NCBI GenBank assembly: GCA_024500155.1
Contig: CM044877.1
Coordinates: forward strand, 76,992,001 to 77,056,000
From: Chenopodium formosanum
Lineage: Eukaryota > Streptophyta > Magnoliopsida > Caryophyllales > Amaranthaceae
DNA: 64,000 nt
Reading direction: 5' to 3'
Every line of letters begins with the position of its first letter. Position 1 is the first letter of the stretch. A program made the translations under genes and the position numbers. Positions 60,624-64,000 of the stretch are shown in pieces. A model generated the notes under the pieces. The model made no database searches. It was not told the origin of the DNA and saw only the letters and a program-made list of their open reading frames with translations.

Positions 60624-63530
60624 ATGGCGGCATCTCGGTGGCCTACACTAGAGGTACAGGTACTCGTACTAGTGGTGGCGGCAGTGGTGGCAGTGACGAG
60701 GGTGAATTGTAATGGTACGATAGCGAACGCGGCGTTGCAAGAGATGATTCATGATCCGGGATCAGCGTCGAAGAGTTGGGGTCGAGTTGCCAAGGAGGCC
60801 ACCGATTGGGGGAAGGATATGATTGTGCAGGGCCTCCGGTTGAACCGTTCGGGTTGTAGAGTTGGCGGTGATGCTCCTCAGGCCACCCAAGGTTTTGTTA
60901 ATTACTCTATCGTGTTCTACTATACCTTCATTTTTCTATATTGTTCTTCACTTTTTTTTTACTTTTTTTTACACTTGTGATCAGTAATATACTAATATCT
61001 CTAATTGTGTTTTTGTATAATTAATAAAAAAATAAAAAATATCTTCCATTTTTTATGCATCACTTTTTATACTCTCTATATATATATTGCACGCAATAAA
61101 GGAATATTATTTGTGAGGCATAAAATAATCCTTTGTTGCGAGTAATATGTAACGGAGGGAGTATTTAGAAGTTTCAATTTAGATACATTATTTTTCATTT
61201 TGGTTAATAAATTTAGATGTAAACTGCTCTTACGGCCCGTGCAATGTACGGGTTATTCATATAAAATTGTATTGAGAGATAAGTGAGGAAATATCAATAA
61301 GTCATTATAGGGTATAATATGTAATCGGAAACATGATTAAAGAAATTAAAATTTTGGAACTTTAATCGAAAAAGAGGCTTAAATAGAAGGTGGAAGGGCT
61401 AAAATTAAAGAGAGAATAGAAAGTGGTTTAATTAAAGGGGAGAGATGAAGATGAAGAGATGAAGTGTGTATGAAAGATGAAGTATAAGTTTAATGAAAGA
61501 ATTAAAAAAATGGTGTAATAAAAAATTAATAGTGTAAGATGACATGTGACACTATGGTTAGAGAAGTGTAATAGAATGGATGAGGACATCTGTCTTTCTT
61601 GGTTATAGTTTTTAAATACTAAAGCATAGATGGAGACAAACGAAATTGCAAAAACAAAAAAAAAAAAAAAATAGTAATTTATAAATAATTAAAATAAAAT
61701 TTTATGGTAATACTAGTCTAGTAGCAACATCTATATTAGAATTAACTTTGTACACTATATTCAAAATAGGCAAATTTGTCAAAAAAAACCTTTTAAAAGC
61801 ACCATTTTGCAAAAGAAAACCTTTTAAAAGCTTTGTTGTAAAACAAAATCCCAACACTCCTAATTTTTGTAGAAGACAACCTGGTACCTCTAATTCACTT
61901 AATTAACTTCTAATTTATTCTAATCAACCTCTAATTCTCATTTTACTACATAATAATTAAATTAATTTATAGATTAAAGCAATAATAGTAATAAAAAAAG
62001 AACCACCACCCCCACCACCCAACCACTCCCCCCTCTCCCTTTCCCCCTTCCCTCGGCAGCAGCCCCCTCCCCCAACTGAGCCGCCGCCTTACACCCCTAC
62101 CGCCGGCGACCCACCTCCCTTTCCCCCTTACACGCACCCTCCTTTCTTCTTCATCTTCTTCATCAATTTCCTCCAAAAATTCCTAATTTCATCTTTCTCT
62201 CTCCTAGCTCAATCATGGTTAGCAATGGCTTCTTCCTTTCAATTTCCCTAAATCATCTCACAAAAACCCCAATTTATCAATTGAAGAATTTAAGTTCACC
62301 TCGAATTTCTCTCTCCTCCTTCCACTGCCATGTCCGCCACAACTATTGTGCTTGAGCTGCAAATTCTGATTATTGTTCTCGATCTCGATCTTCTTGGTGG
62401 TGGTTGACGACGGGAGTAGGTTGTGGCTAGGGTGGGCAACAATTCTGGTGGCTTAATCGGTGGTGGGGGCTGCTGTCAGGGGAGGGGGAAAGGGAGTGGG
62501 TGGTTGGCTGGTTGGTGGTGGAGATGGTGGTTTTTGGTTTTTTTATTTTTTATTTTAATTTATAAACTAATGTTATTATTAAATAGAGTTAAAGGATAAT
62601 TAGAAGTAATTAGTAGTTAATTAGGTGAATTAGAGGTACCAGGTTGTCTTCTACAAAAATTAGGAGTGTTGGGGTTTTGTTTTTACAACAAAGCTTTTAA
62701 AAGGTTTTCTTGTGCAAAATGGTGCTTTTAAAAGGTTTTTTTTGACAAATTTGCCTTCAAATTATTTATTTTCTTTAATCATCTCTGCTTATCTATTATT
62801 TTTTAAAAGAATATAGTCAGGTGAGATTTCGTTTAAATCAAAATAAAAAAGGCAGGGTTGTAACATTGTGTCACCTTGTCATATGTTACTTTTGTAGACC
62901 CATCGTACTGTGTTGTTATATAGCAAAAGAAAAAAAAAAAAAAAAAAACTTAAAAATTGATTAATATAATGTCGATCTCTTGGGCATGCAGATAATGGAG
63001 AGCTAAGGTCCAACATTCCTAGAGAAGCAACATCAAGGGCATATGAAACAGCCGAGGAAACCTCCATTAGAGCAAAGCGAAATTGGCAACATTCAATGAA
63101 ATCATGTGAAACTGCTAAGGATGTTCCGGTTGAGAGGGCTCCTCCTGTGACAGAATTCGCCGCTATTGAGACATCTAAACATGCCAAGTTATGGGGGGAT
63201 AAGATGGGCGAGACAATTCAACGTATAAAGGATAAAGCTAAATCTGCACTTAACAAGGCTTTGTTAATGAAAAATTCAGTTTTTGGCAATTTATTAGAAG
63301 GCCAAGAACAAGAAGTAAAGGATAAGATAACACAAGAGAAAGTTGAGGAAGACTTGAAGGTGGTTAAAGACATGGGCAAACATCATGAAGAAATGGTTGC
63401 CCAAAAAGCCGAAGAGAAAGAGGAGACGGTGAGCCAAAATGCTCGAAATGCTAAGGAAACAACGCGTAACAATAGAAGGAAGAAGGTGGTAAATGATCGA
63501 AAGGTGATCGAGGAATCGAAAGAGCTTTAA
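60624..63530 (+). CDS. Signal-anchored LEA-like protein, diverged member
   Basis: Exons 60624-60891 and 62992-63530 join in phase 1 to 268 aa. The protein starts MAASRWPTLEVQVLVLVVAA, again a signal/anchor segment. It then has ATDWGKDMIVQGLRLN, the diverged form of the family motif. Exon 2 is Lys/Glu-rich and helix-prone but the 11-mers are worn; EEMVAQKAEEKEETVSQNAR and KAKSALNKALLMKN are the clearest. It ends VIEESKEL. The start is fixed by the TTCCGGGA leader shared with gene 1. The 2.1-kb intron contains a Stowaway MITE, a Helitron-like piece and a Mutator-like element. It may be a LEA protein in decay or with a new role; the frame is intact. Confidence 0.75.
61072..61161. mobile_element. 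Stowaway MITE in LEA-like gene 3 intron
   Basis: The right end AGTAATATGTAACGGAGGGAG is a typical Stowaway end; the left end CTCTCTATATATATATTGCA is a diverged inverse. TA flanks both ends. Confidence 0.75.
61225..61635 (-). mobile_element. Helitron-like nonautonomous element
   Basis: On minus the piece starts ATCTATGCTTTAGTATTTAA and ends with the hairpin CCCGTACATTGCACGGG. This is the arrangement of plant Helitron ends (TCT-A-ACTATT 5' end, CCCGTGC-hairpin 3' end). The terminal CTRR could not be fixed, so class and borders are tentative. Confidence 0.45.
61769..62755. mobile_element. Nonautonomous Mutator-like element with long terminal inverted repeats
   Basis: The ends GGCAAATTTGTCAAAAAAAA (left) and its exact inverse ending at 62755 open inverted repeats of at least 145 bp with few differences. 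Weaker pairing continues to about 300 bp (CACCACC.../CAGCAGCCCCC blocks). The flanks TTCAAAATA (61760-61768) and TTCAAATTA (62756-62764) form a 9-bp target duplication with one mismatch, as in MULEs. There is no transposase. The interior is markedly GC-richer than its surroundings, with CACCACCCCC and GGTGGTGG blocks. It sits in the intron of LEA-like gene 3. Confidence 0.85.
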
Positions 63531-64000
63531 TTTATGTGTTAGAAAATTGTGAAGAAGGAAAAGGCTAATTGGGAAGGGTATGATGTTTTGTAAAAAGGAG
63601 GGTGGTGAAGATAGGGTCCTGGGGATGTCTATGATGAGGAATTGAGGATTATAGTTGACTTTTAAGTAAAAAGTTGACTTGGTTTGGTTTAATTTGAAAG
63701 CTAGTTTTAATTTTATTATTGTTGAAAGTAAGAGCGAGCATGTTTTTAGGACGGAGTTATGTTGTTAGATGATATAAATAGATGTAATAAGTAATTAAAA
63801 AATTTGTGATAGCATATGAGAGCACGAAACTATAAATTAGTTGAACCATTATAGTTGTTTTCATGTAGTATTGTATATTTGTATGTGAATATTGTGAAAA
63901 TTTTGAAATTATTATGTTTGCTATTTAAATAAAGTAGAGAATTACCTTAATTCTTGCTTTAATTTATACCTCTTAAAGTAGCTATTTGAATATCAATTTT
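63531..64000. other. 3' flank of LEA-like gene 3
   Basis: AT-rich sequence expected to contain the 3' UTR. AATAAA-like words occur near 63930. No further gene is visible before the window ends. Confidence 0.5.

Noticed and set aside
61967..62176. 69-codon minus frame inside the Mutator-like element as a captured gene
   Set aside because: It consists of Gly/Arg and Trp/Tyr/Phe runs from low-complexity DNA and overlaps the inverted repeat; no family is recognisable.

Overview
This is a plant nuclear genomic window, AT-rich and densely sprinkled with introns, miniature transposons (MITEs) and homopolymer tracts. All protein genes are multi-exon with GT-AG introns, and the proteins are closest in character to eudicot homologues. 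Several Stowaway-type MITEs with a CTCCCTCCGTTACATATTA-like end are present. I suspect a Caryophyllales/Amaranthaceae species, but that is only an impression. No rRNA gene, clear functional tRNA, CRISPR or prokaryotic feature is visible.

Layout. (1) 701-3346, minus: 5' part of a TRAPPC13-like trafficking subunit gene, cut by the window start. (2) 5749-22223, minus: complete 16-exon MED16/SFR6 Mediator tail subunit (about 1239 aa). (3) 22224-27735: repeat-rich intergenic DNA. (4) 27736-31265, plus: receptor-like cytoplasmic kinase with six coding exons (364 aa). (5) 32244-36341, minus: three-exon clathrin light chain (325 aa). (6) 38268-47912, minus: 17-exon CPL1/FRY2-type RNA polymerase II CTD phosphatase with two C-terminal dsRNA-binding domains (about 1000 aa). 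(7) 47913-52855: intergenic DNA with a TIR element and a LINE-like 3' end. (8) 52856-63530: a cluster of three related two-exon genes for signal-anchored LEA-like proteins, one on minus and two on plus. The minus member has an expanded 80-residue repeat. Their introns hold MITEs, a Helitron-like piece and a clear nonautonomous Mutator-like element.

Working together. MED16/SFR6, CPL1/FRY2, CRPK1-type kinases and LEA proteins are all known from cold, osmotic or ABA stress biology, so the window happens to bring together stress regulators and stress effectors. Shared regulation is not shown by the sequence and may be chance. The most distinctive system is the LEA-like trio: a conserved leader just before the ATG, an N-terminal membrane/signal segment, a W(A/G)K(E/D)-x-I-x-x-G motif and a phase-1 intron, joined to second exons of very different length and repeat content. 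A second notable point is a splice-phase conflict in the TRAPPC13-like gene, which is either a sequence error or a disabling change.
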